Assembly: GCA_023433505.1 (NCBI GenBank)
Contig: JAEZCO010000004.1
Location: forward strand, 62,001 to 126,000
Direction of reading: 5' to 3'
From: Bacillota bacterium
Lineage (GTDB): Bacteria; Bacillota; Clostridia; Acetivibrionales; DTU013
DNA length: 64,000 nucleotides
Of the stretch, positions 9,202 through 17,830 are shown piece by piece. Numbering within the stretch: position 1 is the first letter of the stretch; each line of letters begins with the position of its first letter. The notes under the pieces are model-generated. The model ran no database searches and was not told the DNA's origin. It saw only the letters and a list, made by a program, of their open reading frames with translations. Made by a program: the position numbers and the translations under genes.

Positions 9202-10141
9202 CAGAATTAGAGAGTATGCGGATACAGTTTGTGATCAGGTGAGATGGAAAAAGATACATCCTGCAATCAAAGAAGAAATCGAGAATCATCTCATTGACCA
9301 GAGGGATACCTACATTGCACAGGGGAGTGATGAAGCCCAGGCCACGCAGGACGCTGTCGCCGGGATGGGCGACCCGGTGACGGTGGGGACGCAGCTGGAC
9401 CGTACACACCGGCCCAGACCCCAATGGAGTATGTTATTTCTTACATTTGCCATCTTGGCAACGGGACTTTTTATCAGGATGTTCCTTGTTGACGAGCGAC
9501 ATTCGGATACCATGTCGGGGCAGCTGACAGCCGCCGCTGTTGGACTTGTTTTTCTGGCTGCCGCTTATTTTATGGATTTTACTCTGATTGGGAAATATCC
9601 GAAAACCGTTTATTTTTTAGTCCTCAGCGCCTCTGTCGCCGCTCTGAAATTATCGCCGGTTGTAAACGGAAGGTCCTATTATGCCGGCTTCATCACGTTA
9701 GTGTTTCCGTTGGGACTTACCGCTGTTGTATATCTTATGAGAAACAAGGGCTATTTAGGGATTGCGTTGTGCGGGATAGCCTTTTTCGCGGCGGCAGGCA
9801 TTGCGCTATTTATACCATCTCTATCGGGCTTTATGCTTTTTGCCGTGGCGGGACTCATATTGATGAGCCTTGCAATTGCCAGGGATTGGTTTAATGTTAA
9901 AAAGCTTTATGGATATTTAATGGTATATGTCCCGGCAGCCGGTGTTTTATTGATGGCGGCAGTCATTATGTTTGCCCGCGGCAGTGGCTCAAGCAGACTG
10001 CGCGTAGCCATAGATCCGTCCATCGATGCCCTGGGGACAGGATACATGGCTATTGTGACCAGGACTCTTCTTGGCGGGTCAAAGCTGGTAGGGGGCGGAG
10101 TTATGCCTGCAGAGAAGCAAGCTTTAATTTTCCCTTGCTAG
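9188..10141 (+). CDS. FtsW/RodA/SpoVE-like SEDS protein, N-terminal part (frameshifted)
   Basis: Starts with a soluble segment of about 75 residues (HPAIKEEIENHLIDQRD, then EAQATQDAVAGMGDP), the permease-prefix domain found on membrane proteins paired with PadR regulators. Hydrophobic helices of a SEDS polymerase follow. Reading stops at 10141, just before the loop holding the SEDS catalytic Asp. That loop (GVETDFILTY) and the last helices continue in another frame from 10135. The ATG at 9188 fits the GGAGG at 9173-9177. The two halves together have the length of one intact protein, so this is most simply a frameshift mutation or a sequencing error. Confidence 0.75.
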   Translation: MQPFDRIREYADTVCDQVRWKKIHPAIKEEIENHLIDQRDTYIAQGSDEAQATQDAVAGMGDPVTVGTQLDRTHRPRPQWSMLFLTFAILATGLFIRMFLVDERHSDTMSGQLTAAAVGLVFLAAAYFMDFTLIGKYPKTVYFLVLSASVAALKLSPVVNGRSYYAGFITLVFPLGLTAVVYLMRNKGYLGIALCGIAFFAAAGIALFIPSLSGFMLFAVAGLILMSLAIARDWFNVKKLYGYLMVYVPAAGVLLMAAVIMFARGSGSSRLRVAIDPSIDALGTGYMAIVTRTLLGGSKLVGGGVMPAEKQALIFPC

Positions 10142-10557
10142 GGGTCGAGACTGACTTTATCCTTACTTATTTAATTTTCCGTGCAGGCTGGATCGCTTTT
10201 ATACTTATCATGGCTTTGCTGCTGTTTTTCATTGTCAAAGGCTTTCTGCTTTGCTTCAAGCAAAGAAGCAGTCTGGGCCTGTTTGTATCGGTAACCGTAA
10301 TGCTGACATTTACAATGCAGGTCCTTGGCTATGTTACGGCCAATCTTGGTTTCCAGCTGTTTTCACCTATTGCGCTTCCGCTTTTGTCCTACGGTAAAAT
10401 TGCTACGGTCATCAATCTGGCGCTCATAGGCATAATGCTGTCGGTATTCAGAACCGGAGACGCTGTGAAAGACAGGTATGCCAATGCAGCCCAAAAGGTT
10501 AGCTTTATCACATGGGGCGACGGGAAGCTCATTATTTCCTTTGGAAAAAAGAAGTAG
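10135..10557 (+). CDS. FtsW/RodA/SpoVE-like SEDS protein, C-terminal part (frameshifted)
   Basis: A 140-residue frame overlapping the previous one by 7 bases. It contains the SEDS signature GVETDFILTYLIFRAGW with the putative catalytic Asp, then helices ending in LPLLSYGK, the conserved FtsW/RodA C-terminal motif (usually PFISYGG). The nominal start is TTG with no good ribosome site, and this frame is open well upstream of 10135 (SFNFPL precedes the signature). Independent translation is therefore less likely than a broken or frameshift-read single gene. SEDS proteins polymerise peptidoglycan glycan strands. Confidence 0.7.
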   Translation: MLGVETDFILTYLIFRAGWIAFILIMALLLFFIVKGFLLCFKQRSSLGLFVSVTVMLTFTMQVLGYVTANLGFQLFSPIALPLLSYGKIATVINLALIGIMLSVFRTGDAVKDRYANAAQKVSFITWGDGKLIISFGKKK

Positions 10558-10653
10558 ATATTGACTTGCCGCATATCAGAAATTATCTAAAAAATAAAGC
10601 ATATAAATCTTTCTTGAAAATACTTATAAACATAGACATTATCGGGAGGATGC

Positions 10654-12198
10654 ATGAGGAGCAGAACCTTTGTCGGCGGAGCCATTATTCTTATGGCTGC
10701 GGGATTTGTGGTAAGGATTCTTGGATTTGTATACCGGATCTATCTGTCCAATCTCATCGGCGCCGAGGGGATGGGGCTCTTCCAGCTGATCTTTCCGGTT
10801 TATTCGCTCATCATCCTCACATTGACCTCCGGTATATCCATCGGCGTTTCCAAGATGACAGCCGGAGAATTGGCCTTAGGGCACCGGATCAATATCCGCA
10901 GGATTACAAAATGCGCCATGCTCATAGTTATCTGCGGGGGTCTGGCCGTATCGGCAGCCATGTATTTTAATCTTGACCTGATCACAAAATGGATGATCAA
11001 GGATCAAAGGACTTACTCCTCACTTCTGCTGCTTATACCGTGCATTCCGGTTATAGCAGCTTCTTCCGCGCTGAAAGGCTATTTTTACGGTACGCAGAGG
11101 GTCGTCCCGACGGCAGTGTCGCAAATTGTCGAGCAGATTGTAAAAATGGCTCTGGTTGTTATACTGGCAGGACGTTTTGTCAATGAGGGGCTGGAGTATG
11201 CATGTGCTGTTGCCACTGCAGGCATGGCCTTCGGTGAGATAGCGAATCTGATTATTCTTGCCGTTGTTTATCTCTGGAGACGGAAACGAGAGATAAAGGG
11301 GATTTCAAAAACCGGGTTTATACGGAAACGCAGGATTATTATCGATCTTGTCAAAACTGCCGTCCCCGTTTCAGCCAACAGGTTTGTAATATCCATCATG
11401 TCGGTGGTGGAGTATCTGCTGATTCCCTGGATGCTTGTAGCCGGGGGTCTTGATTATACCAGCAGCATGGAAACCTACGGCAAGCTTTCGGGGATGGCCT
11501 TGCCCCTGATTTCTTTCCCGTCGATGGTGACATCCTCTCTTGCAACGACGCTTGTACCGGCGATTTCGGAAGCTGTCTATCTGAAAAATTTTAAATCAGT
11601 CAATTACAGGATTTCAAAGTCCGTTCAAATCACTTTTATCATGGGTTTTATCTTTACCGCGGTATTTATGATCTATCCCGAGGAGATAGGAAGCATTGTT
11701 TACCGGCATGAAAAAATTGGCGATATGCTCTATCTGCTCTCATTTTCCTGTGTGTTCGTGTATCTGCAGCAAACTCTCACCGGAGTGCTGAACGGTCTTG
11801 GAAGGCAGGGCGAGCTTTTGAGAAACACAATGGTGGGATCGGTAATAAGGATCGGCTTTGTCTATTTTCTGATACCCGTCTACGGAATACAAAGCTATGT
11901 ATGGGGGCTGATTACCAGTTTTGCAATTACGGCAGTGATCAATATGATCACCATCAACAAAATTACCGGCATGGTGCCCGATTTGAAAAACTGGATACTT
12001 AAGCCGGGCATTGTAGGCGCCTTCATGGTTTTGGCCGGCAGATACTTTTATGGTTTTTTTGATATATTTGCGCTGGCGGGGTGGGTTAAAATACTGCTTG
12101 CAGTGGCTTCCGACACCTTAGCCGGACTGTTTCTGATGATTGTTGCCGGCGTGCTGGATAAAAATGAAATACTTAAACTGGCCGGCTTAAAAAAATAA
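10654..12198 (+). CDS. spoVB: Stage V sporulation protein B-like flippase (MOP/MATE superfamily)
   Basis: A 514-residue polytopic membrane protein with about 14 predicted helices, belonging to the polysaccharide transporter/MurJ superfamily. The N-terminus (RSRTFVGGAIILMAAGFVVRILGFVYRI) and the GAEGMGLFQLIFPVYSL motif are typical of clostridial SpoVB. SpoVB is thought to translocate lipid-linked precursors for spore cortex synthesis. The start follows a GGGAGG site. It is adjacent to the SEDS-like gene, and both are lipid II-handling protein types. It could also be one of several vegetative paralogues. Confidence 0.82.
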   Translation: MRSRTFVGGAIILMAAGFVVRILGFVYRIYLSNLIGAEGMGLFQLIFPVYSLIILTLTSGISIGVSKMTAGELALGHRINIRRITKCAMLIVICGGLAVSAAMYFNLDLITKWMIKDQRTYSSLLLLIPCIPVIAASSALKGYFYGTQRVVPTAVSQIVEQIVKMALVVILAGRFVNEGLEYACAVATAGMAFGEIANLIILAVVYLWRRKREIKGISKTGFIRKRRIIIDLVKTAVPVSANRFVISIMSVVEYLLIPWMLVAGGLDYTSSMETYGKLSGMALPLISFPSMVTSSLATTLVPAISEAVYLKNFKSVNYRISKSVQITFIMGFIFTAVFMIYPEEIGSIVYRHEKIGDMLYLLSFSCVFVYLQQTLTGVLNGLGRQGELLRNTMVGSVIRIGFVYFLIPVYGIQSYVWGLITSFAITAVINMITINKITGMVPDLKNWILKPGIVGAFMVLAGRYFYGFFDIFALAGWVKILLAVASDTLAGLFLMIVAGVLDKNEILKLAGLKK

Positions 12199-12275
12199 CG
12201 GGAAATAATGAAAATTGATGATATTCTGCGAAATTGGGCCTTAATTTTATGCGAGCGGCGATAGTGAGCATTTTA

Positions 12276-12357
12276 GGTCAAAGATAGTCAAAATCAAATT
12301 TTGATTACCAAGCATAGAATATGGTATAAATGAATTACAAGGTCAAAGATAGTCAAA
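12276..12357 (+). promoter_or_regulatory. Two CtsR-type operators and promoter of hsp20
   Basis: Two identical copies of the tandem heptad GGTCAAA-GAT-AGTCAAA lie at 12276-12292 and 12341-12357. They match the known CtsR consensus (A/GGTCAAA-NAN-A/GGTCAAA). Between them is a promoter candidate, TTGATT at 12301-12306 and TATAAA at 12325-12330, 18 bases apart. Operators on both sides of the promoter indicate heat-shock control of the downstream gene by CtsR, whose gene is not in the window. Confidence 0.88.
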
Positions 12358-12392
12358 GACTAAAATAAAAATATTTAATGGAGGTGTTTTGC

Positions 12393-12845
12393 ATGTTTGG
12401 TCTTACGCCATATAACAAAAGAGGGAACGGAATGATGGGTAGAAATGATTTGTTTGATATGAGGAGCATCTTCGACAGCTTTTTTGAGGATCCCTTCCGC
12501 AATTCATTTTTTAGTGCCGGAAACCCGATGAAAGCGGATATCAGGGAAACCGAGAAGGAGTACATTCTTGACGCGGAGCTGCCCGGCGTTAGAAAAGAAG
12601 ATATCAAACTGGACCTCAGAGACGATACCCTTACGATTTCAGTGGAGCATAATGAAGAGACCAATGAAGAAAAGGATAACTACATCCGGAGGGAAAGAAA
12701 GTTCGGATCCTTCAGCAGGAGCTTCTATGTTGAAAATGTGAAGCATGAAAATGTCACGGCGAAATACAATGACGGTATTCTCACCGTAAATATTCCCAAG
12801 GAGGAAGCGGGCAAGGAACGCAAAAGAAAGATTGACATCCAGTAA
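12393..12845 (+). CDS. Small heat-shock protein, Hsp20 family
   Basis: A 150-residue ATP-independent chaperone. Disordered N-terminus, then an alpha-crystallin domain from about residue 45 (DIRETEKEYILDAELPGVRKEDI) to the end, with the conserved (A)xxxNGVL-type motif seen here as KYNDGILTVNIPK. An upstream in-frame ATG at 12378 falls in the ribosome site (TGGAGG), so 12393 is the start. Single-gene unit with CtsR operators upstream and a terminator downstream. Confidence 0.95.
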   Translation: MFGLTPYNKRGNGMMGRNDLFDMRSIFDSFFEDPFRNSFFSAGNPMKADIRETEKEYILDAELPGVRKEDIKLDLRDDTLTISVEHNEETNEEKDNYIRRERKFGSFSRSFYVENVKHENVTAKYNDGILTVNIPKEEAGKERKRKIDIQ

Positions 12846-12861
12846 TAAGGCTTAATACCGG

Positions 12862-12902
12862 GAGCTGTCTCAAAATGAATTCTTTTGAGGCAGTTCTTTT
12901 TT
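12862..12902 (+). terminator. Rho-independent terminator after hsp20
   Basis: A stem of about 13 pairs (AGCTGTCTCAAAA with TTTTGAGGCAGTT, including G-U) followed by TCTTTTTT. Confidence 0.85.
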
Positions 12903-12987
12903 GTTTCCATTTGAGCATCCATGAAAGCCTGAAGATAATGGTGTCAAGGCATATGGATGAAATCCGGGGGGAGCAGCCTGGCAGGGC

Positions 12988-13206
12988 TCAAAAAAAGCCC
13001 CGTACCATCATTGCAAAGCCAAAGGCTATTAAGGGAATACCGATGACAGTCCCTATAATAGTGACACACAGCACTGCTCCCGCGATCATAAGCACCAGTC
13101 CCAGAATGGCTGCAACCAGCCTGCCGGTGAGTCGGAGTATCAGCTCCAGAAGGTTCCACAGGGCAACAAAAGGCCAGAATATGAAGGACGTATTTCCATA
13201 ACGCAT
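12988..13206 (-). CDS. Small membrane protein
   Basis: A 72-residue protein with two hydrophobic stretches (about residues 8-28 and 30-70) rich in Gly, Ala, Ile and Val, beginning MRYGNTSFIFWPFVALWNLL. Proteins of this size and pattern occur in many Clostridia, but no function is assigned. The ATG at 13206 has AGAGG nine bases upstream; a TTG at 13215 is less likely. It converges on hsp20 and diverges from the lacI-type gene. Another minus-strand frame over the same bases (12944-13225) has poor composition. Confidence 0.6.
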   Translation of the reverse strand: MRYGNTSFIFWPFVALWNLLELILRLTGRLVAAILGLVLMIAGAVLCVTIIGTVIGIPLIAFGFAMMVRGFF

Positions 13207-13289
13207 ATAAAGCAACCTCTCTCAAGTAGTTTCACAGTAATTTACGATTCTCGGCCGTCCGTGTCTGATGTCTCCCAGGAATAATCCTG

Positions 13290-13338
13290 TTGACAGGAGC
13301 CTGCCGGCTGTTTATAATAAAATGTGTAACCGTTTCCA
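13290..13338 (+). promoter_or_regulatory. LacI-family gene promoter with cre-like operator
   Basis: TTGACA at 13290-13295, 17-base spacer, TATAAT at 13313-13318. At 13325-13338, over the expected transcription start, TGTAACCGTTTCCA matches the LacI/GalR-type consensus TGNAANCGNTNNCA at every fixed position. This suggests autorepression by the encoded regulator, or catabolite control by CcpA. Confidence 0.85.
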
Positions 13339-13356
13339 TACGCAGGAGGAAGGCTT

Positions 13357-14370
13357 TTGAGTAAATCAGCAAAGAATACCATACGGGATGTGGCCCGGTC
13401 GGCAGGCGTATCCATTGCAACAGTTTCCAGATACATCAACAGCTCCGGCTATATTGACGAGGAAACCGCACAGAAAGTAAAAAATGCAATAGACCTGCTG
13501 GAATACCGGCCGGACAGAATCGCACAGGGACTCAAAAGCAGGCGCTCGCGGCAGATCATGCTGGTAGTTCCGGATATATGCAACCCTTTTTATTCCGTCA
13601 TGTATAAAGCGGTGCAGGAGTATGTCCACGAAAAAGGCTACAGCGTTATTCTCTATAATACAAATGAAAAGCAGGAAGAGGAGATAGCTGCTATAGATAT
13701 GTTTATGGATATAAATGCCGACGGTTTGTTATTCTGCTCTATCAGCACCAATGATCAGGTGATGGGAAAGCTTGAGTCAATCAAAAGTCCGGTAGTCTTG
13801 CTGAATTCCTATGAAAATACCCGTTTTGATACTGTCCACAGCTTAAAAGGCGGGGGCCTGTACATTGCCGCCAGATATCTGATAGAGTTAGGCCATAGAA
13901 ATATAGCCTATGCGGGAGGCCCTGTGGAATCCATTATAAATCAGCGGCGGAAGCAAGGCTTTATAAATGCCTTGGCCGAATGCGGAGTGGAGGCGCGGGA
14001 GGATTTTTACTTTGAAATGGGCTTTTCTATGGATGCCGGATATAAGGCGGGGAAATATTTTTCATCCCTGCAAAGAAAGCCCACCGCCGTGTGTGCAGCC
14101 AATGACCTCATTGCCATGGGAATCATGCTTGCTTTCAATGAGGCGGGAATAAGTATTCCCGAGGATGTATCGGTTACAGGCATGGATGATATTGAATTTG
14201 CCGCTTTGAGCCGGCCGGGCCTTACCACCGTAACCAACAGTCCCGTTGAGTTTGGGAAAAATGGTGCGGTGCTCATGTTTGACAGGCTTGAAGGAAAATA
14301 CTCCGGGGGGCCGAGAGAAATTAATATTGAACGGAGGCTGATTATTCGATCCTCCACCGGCAGCGCATAA
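13357..14370 (+). CDS. LacI family transcriptional regulator (ribose-type)
   Basis: A 337-residue repressor. LacI-type helix-turn-helix at residues 8-30 (TIRDVARSAGVSIATVSRYIN), hinge helix near 50-60 (RPDRIAQGLKSRRS), then a periplasmic-binding-protein-like sugar domain ending in a SSTGSA tail. TTG start with AGGAGGA at optimal spacing. It precedes ribokinase, and both genes carry a near-identical operator, so it probably senses ribose or a related sugar. Confidence 0.92.
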   Translation: MSKSAKNTIRDVARSAGVSIATVSRYINSSGYIDEETAQKVKNAIDLLEYRPDRIAQGLKSRRSRQIMLVVPDICNPFYSVMYKAVQEYVHEKGYSVILYNTNEKQEEEIAAIDMFMDINADGLLFCSISTNDQVMGKLESIKSPVVLLNSYENTRFDTVHSLKGGGLYIAARYLIELGHRNIAYAGGPVESIINQRRKQGFINALAECGVEAREDFYFEMGFSMDAGYKAGKYFSSLQRKPTAVCAANDLIAMGIMLAFNEAGISIPEDVSVTGMDDIEFAALSRPGLTTVTNSPVEFGKNGAVLMFDRLEGKYSGGPREINIERRLIIRSSTGSA

Positions 14371-14454
14371 AAATTTCAATAGATTCCGCTGAGAATATCA
14401 CAAATGCCATTAGCGGACTGAAAATGCCATAGGGGCAGTAAATGCTTTTGTATA

Positions 14455-14468
14455 TGTAAACGGTTACA
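14455..14468 (+). promoter_or_regulatory. cre-like/LacI operator upstream of rbsK
   Basis: TGTAAACGGTTACA is nearly palindromic and matches TGNAANCGNTNNCA on both strands. On the minus strand it differs by one base from the operator at 13325-13338. Its position 38 bases before the rbsK start suggests repression of ribokinase by the neighbouring LacI protein. Confidence 0.85.
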
Positions 14469-14506
14469 CACAAAGAATAAAAAAAGAACCAGAAGGAGAT
14501 TAAAAT

Positions 14507-15427
14507 ATGAAGAAACTCTGTGTTATAGGAAGCCTCAATACCGATCTTGTTACCGTTATCGACCGTTTTCCCAGGCCGGGAGAGACCCTGGAAGGAAAGG
14601 ATTTTGCTACTTATCCCGGCGGTAAGGGGGCCAATCAGGCGGTTGCCCTTGGTAAGCTGGGAGCAGACGTACAAATGCTGGGTAAGCTCGGAGACGACCT
14701 GTATGGCCGGCAATATTTGAAAGTACTTGAAAAGGCCGGGGTTGGTTCCCTGGGAATCGAAATTGAAAATGCCACCGCTTCGGGAATTGCTGTCATCGAG
14801 GTAGAAGTCTCAGGAGAAAACCGTATAATCATAATCCCGGGTGCCAACGGCAAGGTGGACCGTGGATTTATCGACAATAGGCTCGGCATCATAAAAGAAT
14901 GCGATATTTTTCTTTTACAGCTGGAAATTCCCCTGGAGACTGTATGCCATACAGTGAAACTGCTTAAGGACCACGGTAAAATTGTGATTCTAGACCCGGC
15001 GCCTGCCAGAGAATTACCGGAAGAGGTTTTCAAAGGTCTTGACTATATAACTCCCAATGAAACCGAATTGGAGATATTGACCGGCAGACAGATCAAAAAT
15101 GAATCGGAGCTGAGGGCTGCCGCAGAAAGCCTTCTTGACAAGGGCGTGGGCACAGTGATCGCCAAAGCGGGCAAAAGAGGAGCATACCTGATTGACAGAA
15201 ATAATTTCATTCATTCTCCCGCATATGATGTGAAAGTTGTAGACACCACTGCCGCCGGCGATTCCTTCAACGCAGGCTTTGCGTATGCATTGTCCAATGG
15301 AATGGGTCTTAAGGAATGCGGAGCTTATGCAAATGCAGTCGCGTCACTGTCCACCTCCGGTAAAGGGGCACAAGGTGCCATGCCCGGCATAGCGCAGGTG
15401 ATGGCTTTGATGGGTGAGATGAAATAG
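14507..15427 (+). CDS. rbsK: Ribokinase (PfkB family)
   Basis: Cytoplasmic sugar kinase, 306 residues, converting ribose to ribose 5-phosphate with ATP. N-terminal PfkB segment GSLNTDLV, the glycine-rich YPGGKGANQAVALGKLG, and the C-terminal signature DTTAAGDSFNAGF at 246-258 with catalytic D252. Ribosome site AAGGAG 8 bases upstream. It pairs with the LacI regulator and could serve the ribose-type importer at 4.6-8.3 kb. Confidence 0.93.
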   Translation: MKKLCVIGSLNTDLVTVIDRFPRPGETLEGKDFATYPGGKGANQAVALGKLGADVQMLGKLGDDLYGRQYLKVLEKAGVGSLGIEIENATASGIAVIEVEVSGENRIIIIPGANGKVDRGFIDNRLGIIKECDIFLLQLEIPLETVCHTVKLLKDHGKIVILDPAPARELPEEVFKGLDYITPNETELEILTGRQIKNESELRAAAESLLDKGVGTVIAKAGKRGAYLIDRNNFIHSPAYDVKVVDTTAAGDSFNAGFAYALSNGMGLKECGAYANAVASLSTSGKGAQGAMPGIAQVMALMGEMK

Positions 15428-15472
15428 ATGTGATATGGCTAATGAATGATGAAAAAATATTCACAAAGGCAT

Positions 15473-15501
15473 TTGACAATACTGAACGATAAAAATATAA
15501 T
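15473..15501 (+). promoter_or_regulatory. Promoter of the toxin-antitoxin operon
   Basis: TTGACA at 15473-15478 and TATAAT at 15496-15501 with a 17-base spacer, a consensus sigma-A promoter 20 bases before the antitoxin ribosome site. Confidence 0.85.
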
Positions 15502-15521
15502 ATAATTAGGAGGTGATATTC

Positions 15522-15755
15522 TTGATTATAACGGCCACCGAATTTAAAAATAAAGTGGGCGAATTTATTGAACTTGCCCGGAGAGAGGAGATTATCATAT
15601 CCAGAAACGGCAAGCAGATTGTCAAGCTGGTACCTATTGATAAAAACGAATGTCCTGCTACCAGAAGCCTTTTGGGTGTGTTTGAGAAAGCGGCTCCTTA
15701 CGAAGTCTCCAAAACCAGGGGTGAAAGGCTGAAAAAATATGAGAATATTGATTGA
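15522..15755 (+). CDS. Type II antitoxin, Phd/YefM family
   Basis: A 77-residue antitoxin. The N-terminal ITATEFKNKVGEFIELARREEIIISRNGKQIVKLVP is the Phd/YefM DNA-binding fold; the charged C-terminus (ERLKKYENID) is the likely toxin-neutralising tail. The TTG at 15522 is chosen because AGGAGG lies 8 bases upstream; the GTG at 15513 overlaps that site. It overlaps the PIN toxin gene by 17 bases, which is typical of coupled pairs. Confidence 0.88.
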   Translation: MIITATEFKNKVGEFIELARREEIIISRNGKQIVKLVPIDKNECPATRSLLGVFEKAAPYEVSKTRGERLKKYENID

Positions 15756-16158
15756 TACAAATATTGTTCTCGATGTTCTTCTAAACAGAAAGCCGTTCAG
15801 CCTCTATTCCTCCGCCATTTTTGAGAATGCGGAGCAAGGGAATATCGAAGCTTTTCTTACATCCAATTCCGTGACGGATATCGTTTATATCTTAAGAAAG
15901 ACCTATGACAGGGAGACCATAAGGAAAAATCTGCTGATCATGTTTGGTTTCATAAAAATTGCCAACGTTTCTTCCAGCGATATTCTTAATGCTTTTGAAA
16001 TAAATACCGGTGATTTTGAAGATGCAGTCATAATGCAGTGTGCCGGCAGGTTAAAAGCGGAATATATCGTTACGAGGAATCCGGGGGATTTTAAAGCCAG
16101 CCCGGTCTCCCATCTGACGCCTGAAAAGCTGCTTGAAATTATCGGCAATAATGCATAG
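15739..16158 (+). CDS. Type II toxin, PIN domain (VapC-like)
   Basis: A 139-residue PIN-domain ribonuclease. Acidic metal-site residues are visible: D6 in LIDTNIVLDVLL, the VTDIVYIL segment, and the DFEDAVIMQ motif, followed by the usual late VTRNPGDF segment. Expected to cleave a specific RNA when freed from its antitoxin. Pairing of a Phd-type antitoxin with a PIN toxin is common. It ends 5 bases before the convergent MocR gene. Confidence 0.88.
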   Translation: MRILIDTNIVLDVLLNRKPFSLYSSAIFENAEQGNIEAFLTSNSVTDIVYILRKTYDRETIRKNLLIMFGFIKIANVSSSDILNAFEINTGDFEDAVIMQCAGRLKAEYIVTRNPGDFKASPVSHLTPEKLLEIIGNNA

Positions 16159-16163
16159 GTCAA

Positions 16164-17666
16164 CTACAAAATCGGCACATTTCTTTGTGAAAAATCCGAA
16201 TTCTGGAGCCGGTTCATGAGAAAGCACAGCTTTTCTATACCGGCTTCAATCTGTTCCGTATATACAGCGGCAAAGCTCAGCCGGATATGGTTCAGCGTTT
16301 GCGGCGCGTTGCCGCTGTAAAAAATTCTTCCCGGAGCGAACACAATATTATGGTCTGCGGCATGCTGGACCAGGGTGTTGACAGGAAAGCCGTAAGGCAG
16401 ACCCAGCCACAGGTTCAGGCCTCCACCCGGTTCGGTAAAGCTGAAGCTGCAGGCACGGTATCTTCGTAAAGCCTCTGTCGTCTTTTCATACCGCTCCTTA
16501 TAGATCTTGTACATAAAATTAAAATGCTTGTCCCAGTAACCTTTACGGATATATAAGTCGAAGGCCCGCTGTATAAGCCCTGAGGTGGAGATATCGGTGA
16601 TATGCTTGGCTGCCAGCAGGTTTCCGGTAAGGGCCGAGGGGACGATCATAAAACCCAGCCTTAACCCCGGCATGAATATTTTTGAAAAGCTTTTAATAAA
16701 AATGACCCGGTTATATTTGTCAAGAGCTTTCAAGGGCTTATAACTCCTGCCCTCAAAATCCAGGTCGCTCACATAATCGTCTTCGATGATGTAGCAGTTG
16801 TACAATTCAGCCAGCTCCAGCACTGCCAGCCTTTTTTCCATTGAGTAGGAACTGCCGGTAGGATTCTGGAAGGAAGGAATGGAATAAATAATGCGGGGCC
16901 TGTATTGCTTAAGGTTGAATTCCAGTATATCCAGGTCCGGCCCGTCGGTATCCATTTGAACGTCCAGTATCCGGGCCCCCCTTGATTTGAACAGTGCGAT
17001 TGCTCCGGTATAGGTGGGGCTTTCGGTTATTATGCAGTCGCCCTGGCGGAGAAGTGCCTTGGAAATGAGGTCCAGGCCCTGCTGTGCACCGGAAATTATC
17101 TGAATGTTATCCAGCGAATAATTCAGCTCCGAATTCATCAGAAGCGTGGAGACGGATTCCCTCAGCGGGAAGTAACCGTGGCTGTCCTGATAGCTGAAGG
17201 CGTTTCCCTTGTCCCGCTCCAGTACCTCATTCAATACGATTTTGAAGTTGTCCACCGGAAACAAATCCGGGGTGGGAGTGGCGCTGGCGAAGTTGATGGT
17301 ATCCTGGTCCAGCTTGATGACGCCGTTATTGACGGAGGCCAGATCATCCTGCAGATATAATTCGTCCTGAAGCGGGCTGGCGTTGTTTTCAGCCTTTTCA
17401 GCCGCTTTCATTAAGATGTCTGCAGCAAAGGTACCGCTGCCGGGCTTTTTATACACATAGCCCTCATTTTCCAGTTGCCTGAAGGCAGTGACAACGGTGA
17501 TCTGGTTGATTGCGAGAAGTTCAGCCATGCTTCGCACCGAAGGCAGTTTCATGTCCGGCAGCAGAATCCCTGATTCGATCATCTGCTTTAGTTTGTCATA
17601 CAGCTGGGCGTATAAGGGCGCTTCAGAATTTTTAATTAAATTTATGGATTTGAATGCTTCCAGCAT
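16164..17666 (-). CDS. MocR-type GntR regulator with aminotransferase domain
   Basis: A 500-residue fusion: GntR winged helix at about 12-80 (LYAQLYDKLKQMIESGILLP, LPSVRSMAELL) and a fold-type I PLP aminotransferase domain from about 115 to 480, with IIEDDYVSD and the PLP lysine at about K329 in SFSK. Members include PdxR and GabR. The target is unknown: no PLP synthesis genes are nearby, and the divergent gene is a glycosyltransferase. Confidence 0.92.
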   Translation of the reverse strand: MLEAFKSINLIKNSEAPLYAQLYDKLKQMIESGILLPDMKLPSVRSMAELLAINQITVVTAFRQLENEGYVYKKPGSGTFAADILMKAAEKAENNASPLQDELYLQDDLASVNNGVIKLDQDTINFASATPTPDLFPVDNFKIVLNEVLERDKGNAFSYQDSHGYFPLRESVSTLLMNSELNYSLDNIQIISGAQQGLDLISKALLRQGDCIITESPTYTGAIALFKSRGARILDVQMDTDGPDLDILEFNLKQYRPRIIYSIPSFQNPTGSSYSMEKRLAVLELAELYNCYIIEDDYVSDLDFEGRSYKPLKALDKYNRVIFIKSFSKIFMPGLRLGFMIVPSALTGNLLAAKHITDISTSGLIQRAFDLYIRKGYWDKHFNFMYKIYKERYEKTTEALRRYRACSFSFTEPGGGLNLWLGLPYGFPVNTLVQHAADHNIVFAPGRIFYSGNAPQTLNHIRLSFAAVYTEQIEAGIEKLCFLMNRLQNSDFSQRNVPIL

Positions 17667-17830
17667 AGTACCTCCTGAGGCTGATACTCATCATTATTCA
17701 CCCTTTTATTTTAGCATGGCAAAATAGAAATGCAAATGATATAATGGGTGAAGCGCGATCCGGAAACCATTTTGCGGCACTGGATTTATGTTTCCGAAAA
17801 AACGCTTGAAACAGAAGGAGGCGGGAATTT

